Source: JBCDIQ01 sp039024295
GTDB taxonomy: Bacteria; Bacteroidota; Bacteroidia; J057
Length of the DNA: 22,292 bases
Assembly (NCBI GenBank): GCA_039024295.1
Contig: JBCDIQ010000047.1
Location: 1-22,292, forward strand
Reading direction: 5' to 3'
Shown here: positions 1 to 7,348 of the stretch, in pieces
Numbering within the stretch: position 1 is the first letter of the stretch
Layout: each line of letters starts with the position of its first letter
Notes under the pieces: model-generated
Told to the model about the DNA's origin: nothing
Databases searched by the model: none
What the model saw: the letters and a program-made list of their open reading frames with translations, nothing else
Position numbers and translations under genes: made by a program

Positions 1-105
1 GTTTAAAAATTTGGCCCAAAAAGTAGACAAAAATCCTAAACAAGAAGTATGTATTGTTAAAGAATTCATTTCAAAACGCTGATTATCAGATATTTTTTTG
101 ATACA

Positions 106-123
106 AATGAAAACTTTTTCATT
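106..123. promoter_or_regulatory. 18-bp perfect palindrome, candidate ArsR-type operator
   Basis: Two 8-base arms (AATGAAAA and TTTTCATT) flank a 2-base centre, about 48 bases before the start of the ArsR-family gene. ArsR-family proteins bind as dimers to AT-rich inverted repeats and often repress their own gene, so position and symmetry suit an autoregulatory operator. Only the symmetry is visible; binding is inferred, and AT-rich DNA produces such palindromes by chance fairly often. Confidence 0.3.
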
Positions 124-171
124 AATCCCCTGTTAATATATGCACCAAGTATCATATCCAATTTTGAAATT

Positions 172-504
172 ATGAATGCAATGCAATCACCTCAGACAAG
201 TCCTAACAGTAAGCAGTGGACTGGATCGCAGGTTGAACTATTGGCTAAAACGTTGAAGGCAATAGCTCACCCTGTACGTTTATCTATCATTGACATGCTT
301 GACGGTGGACGTCGGATGACAGTGACAGAAATCTACACTTCTTTAAATGCTGATCAATCTTCTATTTCTCACCACTTAAGTATTCTGCGTGAGCGTGGAA
401 TTGTAGACTCTGAGCGCAACGGAAAGTACATCTATTATTTCCTCAGAAATGATGCATATCTCTCTCTTATTGATTGCTTAGTTGCTACTCAAGAGATTTT
501 CTAA
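172..504 (+). CDS. ArsR-family winged-helix transcriptional regulator
   Basis: A 110-residue protein of the usual ArsR/SmtB size. Residues 21-45 (ELLAKTLKAIAHPVRLSIID) match the family's opening helices with the typical AxxHPxRLxI core. Residues 50-77 form the helix-turn-helix (TVTEIY, then DQSSISHHLSILRERG), and residues 78-92 form the beta wing (VDSERNGKYIYYFL). The metal-binding ELCVCDL-type motif of arsenic or cadmium sensors is absent, and the only cysteine is near the C-terminus (C102), so metal sensing through the classical site is unlikely. It probably acts as a dimeric DNA-binding repressor in the cytoplasm; its signal and targets are unknown. The gene stands alone, with an AT-rich upstream region and an 18-bp palindrome that could be its own operator. 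A second ATG nine bases downstream is an alternative start. Confidence 0.85.
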   Translation: MNAMQSPQTSPNSKQWTGSQVELLAKTLKAIAHPVRLSIIDMLDGGRRMTVTEIYTSLNADQSSISHHLSILRERGIVDSERNGKYIYYFLRNDAYLSLIDCLVATQEIF

Positions 505-522
505 TCTTTGACAGATGCTAGA

Positions 523-537
523 CTACGTATAGCGTAG
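523..537 (+). terminator. weak hairpin after the ArsR-family gene, possible terminator
   Basis: A 5-bp stem (CTACG/CGTAG) with a 5-base loop lies about 20 bases after the ArsR-family stop. The following bases (CATTTCCTT) are only mildly T-rich, so this is at best a weak intrinsic terminator. Confidence 0.2.
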
Positions 538-694
538 CATTTCCTTCAAGGGGGTGCTGCGCTTTTTCGATTTTGACAAGCCTGATTTGAATTCAGGCAA
601 AAAATTAGCGAACTTTTTACAAGCTCTTGTAGGACACTTTCACTTCCACAACTGCGCCATTGGTTCTGCCACCAAATCGTTAACCAATCCTGTG

Positions 695-1573
695 ATGCAA
701 CTACTTTTTGACAGCTTTGATGCTTGGGGCAAATACTGTGCGGAGAAAAAATGCACCCCCTGGCTCCCCGTTTTAGAGTATGAAATGACTCAAAAAGGGC
801 GTGGAGAAGAAGAAATTTGGGAAAAACTTGCTCAAGCCTATGCGGTAATGCGAGATGCCGTACAAACTGGGCTTGAGGCAGACATGACTTCCTTTAGTGG
901 GATGATTAACAATGGGGCTAAAAAGGTGCGAGACTGCAAGGTGAACGTACTGGGAGATACTTTCCGCAAGCTGGTGTATCATACCTTGGCTGCCAAGGAG
1001 GTAAACTCCTGCATGGGCAGGGTTGTGGCCGCTCCCACAGCTGGTGCATCTGGCATTATGCCAGGGGTGTTGACACTCTTGGAAGAACTACACGAAATTC
1101 CTCCCCGAAAACTTCACGAAGGGATGCTGGTAGCTGCCGGAATTGCCCTTATCATTGAGCAACGGGCCTCTATTGCAGGTGCTGTTGGAGGGTGTCAGGC
1201 AGAGACTGGAACAGCTGCCGCCATGGGAGCCGGGGCAATTGTATACTGCCTCGGAGGAACCCTAGATCAGATTTTTGAATCTGTTGCAGTAACTGTCATG
1301 AATATGCTGGGCCTTGTCTGCGACCCAGTAGCTGGTTTGGTGGAGATTCCCTGCGTCAAACGGAATGCGTCCGCTTCAGTGATTGCCTTTACTTCTGCCC
1401 AGATTGCGCTTGCAGGTGACTCTGCCGTGATTCCAGTTGATCAGGTAATTGATGCCATGGGGGAGGTTGGTGCCAGTATGGAAACCCGATATAAAGAAAC
1501 TGCCCTTGGCGGAATCGCCAATACTCCCAAAGCACGTGAGATCGAAGGGAACCTGACAGGGGCGAGGGCCTAG
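695..1573 (+). CDS. sdaAA: L-serine dehydratase, iron-sulfur type, alpha subunit
   Basis: Catalyses deamination of L-serine to pyruvate and ammonia in the cytoplasm, using an oxygen-sensitive [4Fe-4S] cluster. From the ATG at 695 the product is 292 residues, close to the roughly 300 residues of Bacillus SdaAA, and it begins where the alpha domain should begin. The frame is open upstream to a GTG at 554, but that 47-residue extension resembles nothing in the family, so the later start is preferred. Family motifs are clear: CMGRVVAAPTAGASGI, GGCQAETG and LVCDPVAGLVEIPCVKRN. The cluster-ligand cysteines lie in GGCQ, LVCD and EIPC, spaced 42 and 11 residues apart as in the Legionella enzyme. The C-terminal cysteine tail of that enzyme is absent. 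No beta subunit gene (sdaAB) is in the window, so it is presumably elsewhere. The gene converges on the anti-sigma-like gene with only 3 bases between stops. Confidence 0.9.
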   Translation: MQLLFDSFDAWGKYCAEKKCTPWLPVLEYEMTQKGRGEEEIWEKLAQAYAVMRDAVQTGLEADMTSFSGMINNGAKKVRDCKVNVLGDTFRKLVYHTLAAKEVNSCMGRVVAAPTAGASGIMPGVLTLLEELHEIPPRKLHEGMLVAAGIALIIEQRASIAGAVGGCQAETGTAAAMGAGAIVYCLGGTLDQIFESVAVTVMNMLGLVCDPVAGLVEIPCVKRNASASVIAFTSAQIALAGDSAVIPVDQVIDAMGEVGASMETRYKETALGGIANTPKAREIEGNLTGARA

Positions 1574-1576
1574 GCT

Positions 1577-2140
1577 TTATAGTCTCTTTTTATCCTGAGC
1601 CAACCCCATAATCACCTCTCCTTCCCGCCAGAGGGTGACATCCGTTCCAGTTGGTAAATGAAAGGTGACCAGCCCACTTAAGGCTTCTGTCTTGGGATGC
1701 TTAAATTGGTACAAGGTGTAAGGATTACCCGTTGGGTCATGCAGCCGTAGCTGAGCAGCAATGCATTTATCTACCGAGCAGTACCTTCCGCCCGCAAGCT
1801 GGAGGTCCTTCCGCATTTTTTTCGGCCTTATCAAGGAAAAGTCTAGCCGTTGCATATCTTTTTGCAGTACCCCATAGCTTTGTGTTTCAAATTCTGTCTC
1901 CAGTCCTTTCTCGTGGTTCCAGGCAATTTCTTCCGCAAATTGTTGCCAAGGTTGCGGTTTGAGCTGAAGGTAAAATCCCAGGACTGTTAAGCCAATTATG
2001 CTGATCACCGCCGCAGCATTCAGGAATGGCAGCCAGTTGGGCGTCTCGGGAGGACGTGAACCCTTAACCTCTGACAATTCCCCTGACTCCAGGTTGATTC
2101 CTTCATAAAAATCGTTCAGATGTGATTCCAGGGATTTCAT
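1577..2140 (-). CDS. putative membrane anti-sigma factor partner of the adjacent ECF sigma
   Basis: A 187-residue protein with a short soluble N-terminus (residues 1-35), one membrane helix (about 36-60, WLPFLNAAAVISIIG onward), and an extracytoplasmic C-terminal domain. This topology, and a start codon overlapping the sigma-factor stop by 4 bases (ATGA), fit a single-pass anti-sigma factor that holds the sigma at the membrane until a signal arrives. There is no zinc-type HxxxCxxC motif. The periplasmic domain contains GGRYCSVDKCIAAQLRL, with cysteines at 121 and 126 (CX4C), then a strand-rich part ending VTLWREGEVIMGLA. The cysteine pair might form a disulfide or bind a cofactor, but that is speculation. 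I do not recognise a named family with confidence; the role is inferred mainly from context and topology. Confidence 0.65.
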   Translation of the reverse strand: MKSLESHLNDFYEGINLESGELSEVKGSRPPETPNWLPFLNAAAVISIIGLTVLGFYLQLKPQPWQQFAEEIAWNHEKGLETEFETQSYGVLQKDMQRLDFSLIRPKKMRKDLQLAGGRYCSVDKCIAAQLRLHDPTGNPYTLYQFKHPKTEALSGLVTFHLPTGTDVTLWREGEVIMGLAQDKKRL

Positions 2141-2616
2141 AAGCCTTGATATGTTTCTGAAAGCATGGAACGAAGTTTTTGCTTGGCCCGATGGACTGTA
2201 CTGAGCACAGTTCCGCGTGGCTTACCGGTTAAATCCGCAATTTCCTGCGCAGTATACTCTTCCACCACGAATAAATAAAGCAATTCCCTGCTTTGGAGAG
2301 GCAGCTGCTGTAAGGCCTGTTCCAATGAAGGCTCAGTGCTATGGAGAGGCATCACCGCCTCTTCAAAAGACTGGTGCTGTTGCCAACGGTTCCACAAACT
2401 ACGCTTTCTTTGTTGATCGATAAATAGGTTCCGAATCACCCGGGCTACATAGGCAAAGGTCCACAAACCTTCAGGCTGACGGGCCACTCGCCAGTAAGCC
2501 TCCTGCACCAGGTCTTTTGCGGCATCCCGATCATGCGTCAAGGCAAATGCATACCTGAACCCTCGTTGCAGGAGGTCATCCAGTTCAGTTGCTGAAAGTG
2601 AAACATGGGCACCCAT
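2137..2616 (-). CDS. ECF-family RNA polymerase sigma factor
   Basis: A sigma-70 group IV (extracytoplasmic function) factor of 159 residues from the ATG at 2616; a GTG at 2637 in the same frame would add 7 residues. Region 2 is visible as AAKDLVQEAYWRVARQ followed by WTFAYVARVIRNLFIDQQRK. Region 4 is visible as LEQALQQLPLQSRELLYLF, then the helix-turn-helix YTAQEIADLTGKPRGTVLST with HRAKQKLR. It directs core RNA polymerase to a specific promoter set, probably under control of the membrane protein encoded by the overlapping downstream gene. It is divergent from the hsp20-dnaK unit, separated by about 220 bases, so the two could share a control region. Its target genes cannot be read from this window. 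Confidence 0.9.
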   Translation of the reverse strand: MGAHVSLSATELDDLLQRGFRYAFALTHDRDAAKDLVQEAYWRVARQPEGLWTFAYVARVIRNLFIDQQRKRSLWNRWQQHQSFEEAVMPLHSTEPSLEQALQQLPLQSRELLYLFVVEEYTAQEIADLTGKPRGTVLSTVHRAKQKLRSMLSETYQGL

Positions 2617-2790
2617 ATCTAGAAAACGAATCAGCACAGGGATTGATTCCCGGACACTTCATTTTTTATGGATAACAAGAGGTTGATAAGTGCGCCTCCC
2701 TGTCACGAAAAGCTGTCATTTGGAAGAAGGTTGCCCCAGAAACCCTGACACAATGACACAAAAACTGCCAACCTATGTACTTCCCGGCCC

Positions 2791-2819
2791 TTGGCACCAT
2801 GGTTGTTGTTTGATCTTTG
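2791..2819 (+). promoter_or_regulatory. candidate Bacteroidota-type promoter for hsp20-dnaK
   Basis: TTG at 2791-2793, an 18-base spacer, then GATCTTTG at 2812-2819. This matches the Bacteroidota TTG-N(17-23)-TAnnTTTG pattern at all but one defined position (G for the first T). Transcription would begin a few bases later, leaving a very short leader before the ATG at 2835. Confidence 0.45.
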
Positions 2820-2834
2820 CAAATAATATCTGAC

Positions 2835-3293
2835 ATGGAAAACGAAAAAAATATCGGACGAGATATTCTTAATGACCTGAAAGAAGGATTCAGCGAATTG
2901 GGAAGCCGTGTTAATCGAGCATTGGAAGACTTGACGGTCAATGAAGTCGTTGAGGGAGAGGTAAACGTCAGATCCGATGTGTACGAGACGGTTACTGCTT
3001 ACGTAATTGAGCTTGAGCTGCCCGGTGTACAAAAGGAAATGGTGAAAATCTCTGCGCGGGAGAATTACCTGACGGTTAAAGGTCAGAAAACTCCGCAACA
3101 AGATGCCGATACGGTAGACTACAGATATCACAAGCGCGAGCGTCGATACGGATCATTTATGCGCTCTTTCCAGCTCCCTGATTACATTGAAATGGAAAAT
3201 ATAAAAGCGCGGTTTAACCACGGCTTGTTGAGCATTCACTTTCCGAAGAGTGGTGAAGCAGAAGCTCCTGTTCAGATTGACATTGAAGAATAA
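2835..3293 (+). CDS. Hsp20 small heat-shock protein
   Basis: An alpha-crystallin-type, ATP-independent holdase that binds unfolding proteins in the cytoplasm for later refolding by DnaK. From the ATG at 2835 it has 152 residues; an upstream TTG (2817) is in frame but lies inside the likely promoter. The alpha-crystallin domain runs from about residue 40 to 135: ELELPGVQKEMVKISARENYL with LTVKG, then RSFQLPDYIEMENIKARFNHG and LLSIHFPK. The C-terminal I-x-I motif that docks into neighbouring subunits is present as QIDIEE. dnaK follows on the same strand after 42 bases with no obvious terminator, so the two chaperones are probably co-transcribed, which fits their cooperation in protein rescue. 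Confidence 0.9.
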   Translation: MENEKNIGRDILNDLKEGFSELGSRVNRALEDLTVNEVVEGEVNVRSDVYETVTAYVIELELPGVQKEMVKISARENYLTVKGQKTPQQDADTVDYRYHKRERRYGSFMRSFQLPDYIEMENIKARFNHGLLSIHFPKSGEAEAPVQIDIEE

Positions 3294-3335
3294 CAACCCT
3301 AATAACTTTCAACCAGCTTAACCTAGTATATCGAG

Positions 3336-5261
3336 ATGAGTAAAATAATAGGCATTGACTTAGGAACCACCAACTCTTGCGTTGCAGTAATGGAGGGGAA
3401 CGAGCCTGCGGTAATTGTGAACTCTGAAGGAAAGCGCACCACGCCTTCTGTGGTAGCCTTTACCAAGGACGGAGAAAGAATTGTGGGAGAGCAGGCGAAA
3501 AGACAGGCCCTGGCAAACCCAACCAAGACCATTCGGTCTATCAAGCGTTTCATGGGAAGCACATTTAATGAAGCAAAAGGAGAATTTGAGGGCGTTTCCT
3601 ATGAAATGGTTAAAGGTCGTAACAGCATGGCTGTTGCACAGATCGACGACCGTACTTACACGCCACAGGAAATTTCTGCCATGATCCTGCAGAAAATGAA
3701 GAAAACTGCGGAGGATTATCTGGGCACCGAAGTAAAAGAAGCAGTTATTACCGTTCCTGCATATTTTAATGATGCTCAGCGTCAGGCGACCAAAGAAGCT
3801 GGTGAAATTGCCGGACTGAACGTACGCCGTATCATCAATGAGCCAACTGCCGCTGCACTGGCTTATGGAATGGACAAGCAGGACAAGACCGCAAAAGTGG
3901 CTGTTTTTGACCTGGGTGGTGGTACTTTTGACATTTCTATCTTGGAGTTGGATGGCGGAACCTTTGAGGTACTTTCCACCAATGGCGATACCCACCTTGG
4001 GGGTGATAACTTTGACCAGATCATCATCAACTGGTTGAATGAGCAGTTTAAGCAGGACCATGGGGTAAACCTCAAAGACGACCCCAAATCACTCCAGCGT
4101 ATGAAGGAAGCAGCAGAAACTGCCAAAATTGAGCTTTCTTCTACCACTTCCACTGACATCAACCTGCCTTATATTTTTATGGACAGTGATGGCCCCAAGC
4201 ACCTGGAGGTATCGCTTACCCGTGCAAAGTTTGAGCAACTGGCTGATTCTCTATTTGATCGCTGCCTGGTTCCTTGTCGGGAGGCCCTTCAAGCTGCCAA
4301 ACTCAACGTTTCAGAAGTTGACGAAGTCATCCTCGTGGGAGGTTCAACTCGTATCCCTAAGGTTCAGGAAATTGTAAAAGATTTCTTCAAGCGTGAGCCT
4401 AACCGCAGCGTGAACCCGGATGAAGTAGTGGCTGTTGGAGCAGCTATCCAGGGGGGAGTCCTATCAGGAGATGTGAAAGATGTACTCCTGCTGGACGTTA
4501 CGCCCCTTTCTCTTGGCATTGAGACCATGGGAGGCGTATTTACCAAGTTGGTAGAATCCAACACGACCATTCCTACCAAAAAGTTGGAAGAGTTTTCAAC
4601 TGCGGCTAATAACCAAACCTCTGTAGAAATTCATATCCTACAAGGAGAGCGGGCCATGGCAGGGGACAATAGAACCCTAGGCAAGTTCCACCTGGATGGA
4701 ATTCCACCTGCCCCACGTGGCGTGCCCAAAATTGAGGTGACCTTTGACATTGATGCAAACGGTATCCTGAATGTGAGTGCCCGCGACAAAGCGACTGGCA
4801 AAGAGCAGAAGATTCGCATTGAAGCCTCCACCGGGCTGAGTGATGCGGAGGTAGAGCGCATGCGCCAGGAGGCTGCAGCCAATGAAGAAGCTGACCAGCG
4901 TCGCAAAGAGGAAGCTGACAAAGTAAATCAGGCGGATAACCTGATCTTTACCACAGAAAAGCAGCTGAAAGAATTCGGTGAAAAGCTTTCTGACCATCAC
5001 AAGAATACCATCGAAGCTGCGCTTAAAGAGCTGAAAGAAGCTCACGCAGCACGTGAATTGGACAGAATGGAAGCCGCCACTGCTGCCTTAAACAATGCTT
5101 GGATGGCTGCATCTGAAGAGATGTACGCTCAGCAGCCAGGAGGAGAGGCAGGTGCTCAAGGGTTTACCCCAGATGGCGAAGCCGCCAGCAACGGGGAAGC
5201 AGAAGAAGAGCCTGAGGTGACTGATGTAGAGTTTGAAGAAGTAGAGGATACCCAAAAATAG
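3336..5261 (+). CDS. dnaK: Hsp70 molecular chaperone DnaK
   Basis: A full-length, 641-residue bacterial Hsp70 that binds exposed hydrophobic segments of client proteins in an ATP-dependent cycle. The N-terminal ATPase domain shows the phosphate-1 motif GIDLGTTNSC (residues 6-15), PAYFNDAQRQATKEAG, the phosphate-2 motif DLGGGTFD (192-199) and VGGSTRIPKVQ. The linker DVLLLDVTPLSLGIET leads to the substrate-binding domain, followed by the helical lid and an acidic disordered tail (EEPEVTDVEFEEVED) typical of DnaK. It lies 42 bases after hsp20 and ends just before a strong terminator. The usual co-chaperone genes grpE and dnaJ are not adjacent and must be elsewhere. No CIRCE element was seen upstream; control is more likely from the promoter ahead of hsp20. 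Confidence 0.98.
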   Translation: MSKIIGIDLGTTNSCVAVMEGNEPAVIVNSEGKRTTPSVVAFTKDGERIVGEQAKRQALANPTKTIRSIKRFMGSTFNEAKGEFEGVSYEMVKGRNSMAVAQIDDRTYTPQEISAMILQKMKKTAEDYLGTEVKEAVITVPAYFNDAQRQATKEAGEIAGLNVRRIINEPTAAALAYGMDKQDKTAKVAVFDLGGGTFDISILELDGGTFEVLSTNGDTHLGGDNFDQIIINWLNEQFKQDHGVNLKDDPKSLQRMKEAAETAKIELSSTTSTDINLPYIFMDSDGPKHLEVSLTRAKFEQLADSLFDRCLVPCREALQAAKLNVSEVDEVILVGGSTRIPKVQEIVKDFFKREPNRSVNPDEVVAVGAAIQGGVLSGDVKDVLLLDVTPLSLGIETMGGVFTKLVESNTTIPTKKLEEFSTAANNQTSVEIHILQGERAMAGDNRTLGKFHLDGIPPAPRGVPKIEVTFDIDANGILNVSARDKATGKEQKIRIEASTGLSDAEVERMRQEAAANEEADQRRKEEADKVNQADNLIFTTEKQLKEFGEKLSDHHKNTIEAALKELKEAHAARELDRMEAATAALNNAWMAASEEMYAQQPGGEAGAQGFTPDGEAASNGEAEEEPEVTDVEFEEVEDTQK

Positions 5262-5267
5262 TTTGTC

Positions 5268-5299
5268 GGTGTTGCCTGATGTTCTCAGGCAACGCCTTT
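5268..5299 (+). terminator. intrinsic terminator after dnaK
   Basis: A near-perfect 12-bp stem (GGTGTTGCCTGA with TCAGGCAACGCC, one G-T wobble) closes a 5-base loop and is followed by TTT. It begins 6 bases after the dnaK stop and should end the hsp20-dnaK transcript. Confidence 0.8.
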
Positions 5300-5343
5300 A
5301 CCTAAGGCAATTGAACCCTATTTTACATATCCTTAAGGCTAAT

Positions 5344-6255
5344 ATGAGGTCGTCCAGTACGTATTGGACGGCCTTTTTGTTTGTTGGTGCTACCATCATC
5401 CTTATTTCGGGGCAAGGGTGCCAGCCTAAACTGGAACAAACCGGTATCCCAATCTGGGGAGGGATGGCTCTAGAAGCCAACTGTTCCAGCAATACTTACC
5501 TGGACAACTTTCAGGAAATTGAAGCATGGAATTTTTCGGGAGCCTGGATTGAAATTGAGCAGGTGGTGCGGCAGCATCCCGAAAGTCAGGTTCCATATTA
5601 TGAAAAAAGTATTTTGGATACATTGGTTGCCACTCTTGAAAAGAAGCAGCTTCCCTATGGCTTGGTATTTAACCTGAATAACCTGGAAAACTGGCCTATG
5701 ACTTCGCTGCGGCTGAATCCCTTGTTGAGCGATTGGTCTACCCAATTGCTACGGACAAATGGGTATCCGCCCAGGTATGTGGGGTTTTCTGGTGCCTGGC
5801 TGGACACGAGCTTACAACAGCAGGTATTGCCAGGATTGATCACACAGTTAAAAGCTGCGTTGCCTGTATCGTCACCTCAAGTCTTTCTCGCCGGGACTCC
5901 AACTCAATGGCTGGAGGGTGATATTCGTACAGACCTAGCTGATATTTTAGGGATTAACTTTATGGTGCCCCCCACAAACGAACTAAAGACCTACTTTATA
6001 AATACCAACGGGGCCCTTGCAAAACTGGCAACCCAATATGAAAAACCTGTTTTTCTGACCCAATCTAACTTATTGGGAGACCAGCAATTGTTACTCTTTA
6101 AAAACCAGTTACGATTTTGGCCTGATAGTGCCCTGCCCATCGGACTTGTTATCAATACCTTGTATTGTGAATTGCCAGTCGTAGACCGGACTTCCCCTTT
6201 TGCATTGGGAAAAAATACCACCTTTTTGTCATATTTGCGCTCATATGTCAAATAA
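5344..6255 (+). CDS. predicted lipoprotein of unknown function, possibly TIM-barrel hydrolase-like
   Basis: The chosen ATG gives 303 residues beginning MRSSSTYWTAFLFVGATIIL and reaching ISGQGC. This is a positive N-terminus, a hydrophobic core and a cysteine at about residue 26 that suits lipoprotein processing, though the lipobox is not canonical. The frame is open further upstream to 5263, but that extension would be encoded within the dnaK terminator and would bury the signal peptide. The mature part has alternating strand and helix segments (PYGLVFNLNNLENW, YVGFSGAWLDTS, SPQVFLAGTPTQWLEG, KPVFLTQSNLL, LPIGLVINTLYCELP) that recall (beta/alpha)8 glycosidase-like folds. I recognise no family motif or catalytic residues, so this is only a structural impression. 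The stop overlaps the next gene, a glycosyltransferase, by 11 bases, which suggests coupled translation and a possible role in envelope glycan handling. Confidence 0.75.
   Translation: MRSSSTYWTAFLFVGATIILISGQGCQPKLEQTGIPIWGGMALEANCSSNTYLDNFQEIEAWNFSGAWIEIEQVVRQHPESQVPYYEKSILDTLVATLEKKQLPYGLVFNLNNLENWPMTSLRLNPLLSDWSTQLLRTNGYPPRYVGFSGAWLDTSLQQQVLPGLITQLKAALPVSSPQVFLAGTPTQWLEGDIRTDLADILGINFMVPPTNELKTYFINTNGALAKLATQYEKPVFLTQSNLLGDQQLLLFKNQLRFWPDSALPIGLVINTLYCELPVVDRTSPFALGKNTTFLSYLRSYVK
5348..5378 (+). terminator. second terminator-like hairpin, overlapping the lipoprotein start
   Basis: A 9-bp stem (GGTCGTCCA with TGGACGGCC, one wobble) and an 8-base loop are followed by TTTTTGTTT, which has the full form of an intrinsic terminator. 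It lies 49 bases after the first terminator and covers codons 2-12 of the predicted lipoprotein gene. It may be a backup terminator for dnaK, an attenuator for the downstream gene, or both. Confidence 0.6.
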
Positions 6256-7246
6256 GGTGAAGAAATTTCTCATCGTACGGTTCAGTTCTATCGGTGACAT
6301 CGTTCTGACAAGCCCGGTAGTCCGAAGCCTTTACCATGCCTTCCCCGGCTGTGAGATTCACTTTTTCACAAAAGCGGCCTATGAGCCACTTGTCACCCAT
6401 AGTCCCTATATTCACAAGGTTCACCTTCTTGGGGATAAGCTCACCGAAAATTTGACAGAGCTTCGGAAAGAGCAGTATGACCACATCCTGGACCTTCACC
6501 ACAACTTGCGGAGCCTCCGGGTAAAACTTGCCTTGCACCGGCCTAGTTCGTCTTTTGATAAACAAAACCTGAGCAAATATCGGCTCACGCAATTCAAGGA
6601 CTTACCCACGCCAATTTCCCATGTGGTAGAAAGGTATGGAGGAACCCTGAAAAGCCTGGGTGCCAGCCTGGATGAAGAAGGACTTGAACTCTTTTTGCCC
6701 AATGGAATTGAAGAGGCTGCTCAGGTGGTACTTAGTGCCAGTCAGATCACTTCAGAGCAGCAACCCCTTGCAGTGGTATTGGGGGCAAAGTTTGCGACCA
6801 AACGCTGGCCTAGGGAATATTTCGCAGATCTTTTGAATGACCTGGGCAGGCCAGCAGTGCTTATTGGCGGTAAAGATGCAGCTGAGGAAGCAGCCTTTCT
6901 GATGCGAAAAGTCAAAAGTCCCCTTGTCAATACTGTGGGTAAGTATCCGTTGTTGACCTCAGCTGCCATCATGAAGCAATGCAATTCTGTGCTAACCCAC
7001 GACACGGGCTTTATGCATATCGCAGCTGCTTTTCGCATGAAAATATTCTCTATCTGGGGCAATACCGTTCCAGAACTGGGCATGACGCCTTACAAAACCG
7101 AGCACTACCTGATAGAACGTCAGGGCCTTACGTGCAGGCCTTGCTCAAAAATTGGCTATGCCAAATGTCCCCAAGGGCATTTTCAATGCATGGTAGACAT
7201 TTTGCCGGAGGAGATACGGGAGCTGATGGAAGAGGTGGGGTACTAG
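6245..7246 (+). CDS. glycosyltransferase family 9 (heptosyltransferase-like)
   Basis: A GT-B fold transferase of 333 residues resembling ADP-heptose:LPS heptosyltransferases, which add sugars to the lipopolysaccharide core at the inner face of the cytoplasmic membrane. The N-terminal acceptor-domain motif VRFSSIGDIVLTSPVVRSL is at residues 10-28, and LDLHHNLRSLRVKL lies further on. The C-terminal nucleotide-sugar half contains LGAKFATKRWPREYFADLL, PAVLIGGKDAAEEA and the signature THDTGFMHIAAA followed by WGNTVPELGMTPY. A late cysteine cluster (about C297, C300, C308, C315) is found in many family 9 members. The ATG at 6245 is preferred over an in-frame ATG at 6200 because VKKFLIVRFSSIGD is the natural family start. 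It overlaps the upstream lipoprotein gene by 11 bases. The exact donor and acceptor sugars cannot be read from sequence. Confidence 0.9.
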   Translation: MSNKVKKFLIVRFSSIGDIVLTSPVVRSLYHAFPGCEIHFFTKAAYEPLVTHSPYIHKVHLLGDKLTENLTELRKEQYDHILDLHHNLRSLRVKLALHRPSSSFDKQNLSKYRLTQFKDLPTPISHVVERYGGTLKSLGASLDEEGLELFLPNGIEEAAQVVLSASQITSEQQPLAVVLGAKFATKRWPREYFADLLNDLGRPAVLIGGKDAAEEAAFLMRKVKSPLVNTVGKYPLLTSAAIMKQCNSVLTHDTGFMHIAAAFRMKIFSIWGNTVPELGMTPYKTEHYLIERQGLTCRPCSKIGYAKCPQGHFQCMVDILPEEIRELMEEVGY

Positions 7247-7348
7247 CCTGCATGCACGATAAATCAATCCCCCTTAATCATACATTTCCCAATAAGAAAC
7301 GACCCCTGGACCAATCTCCAAGGATCGTTGTGATTCTGCTGGTCCAAG

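Noticed and set aside
573..604. GCCTGA/TCAGGC hairpin upstream of the serine dehydratase
   Set aside because: On the plus strand it is followed by As, not Ts, and it lies ahead of rather than behind a gene.
554..694. N-terminal extension of the serine dehydratase frame starting at a GTG
   Set aside because: It precedes the natural start of the alpha domain and has no family similarity; the ATG at 695 gives the expected length.
2703..3131. 142-codon minus-strand frame over hsp20
   Set aside because: It is the antisense of a clear Hsp20 gene and has no recognisable protein features.
3360..4061. 233-codon minus-strand frame within dnaK
   Set aside because: Antisense shadow of a highly conserved gene; its composition reflects dnaK codons.
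5263..5343. Upstream start for the lipoprotein frame
   Set aside because: It lies in the dnaK terminator and would place the signal peptide internally.
7307..7346. TGGACCA/TGGTCCA inverted repeat in the convergent gap after the glycosyltransferase
   Set aside because: The stem is only 7 bp with a 26-base loop and no T-rich tail, so it is too weak to call a terminator.
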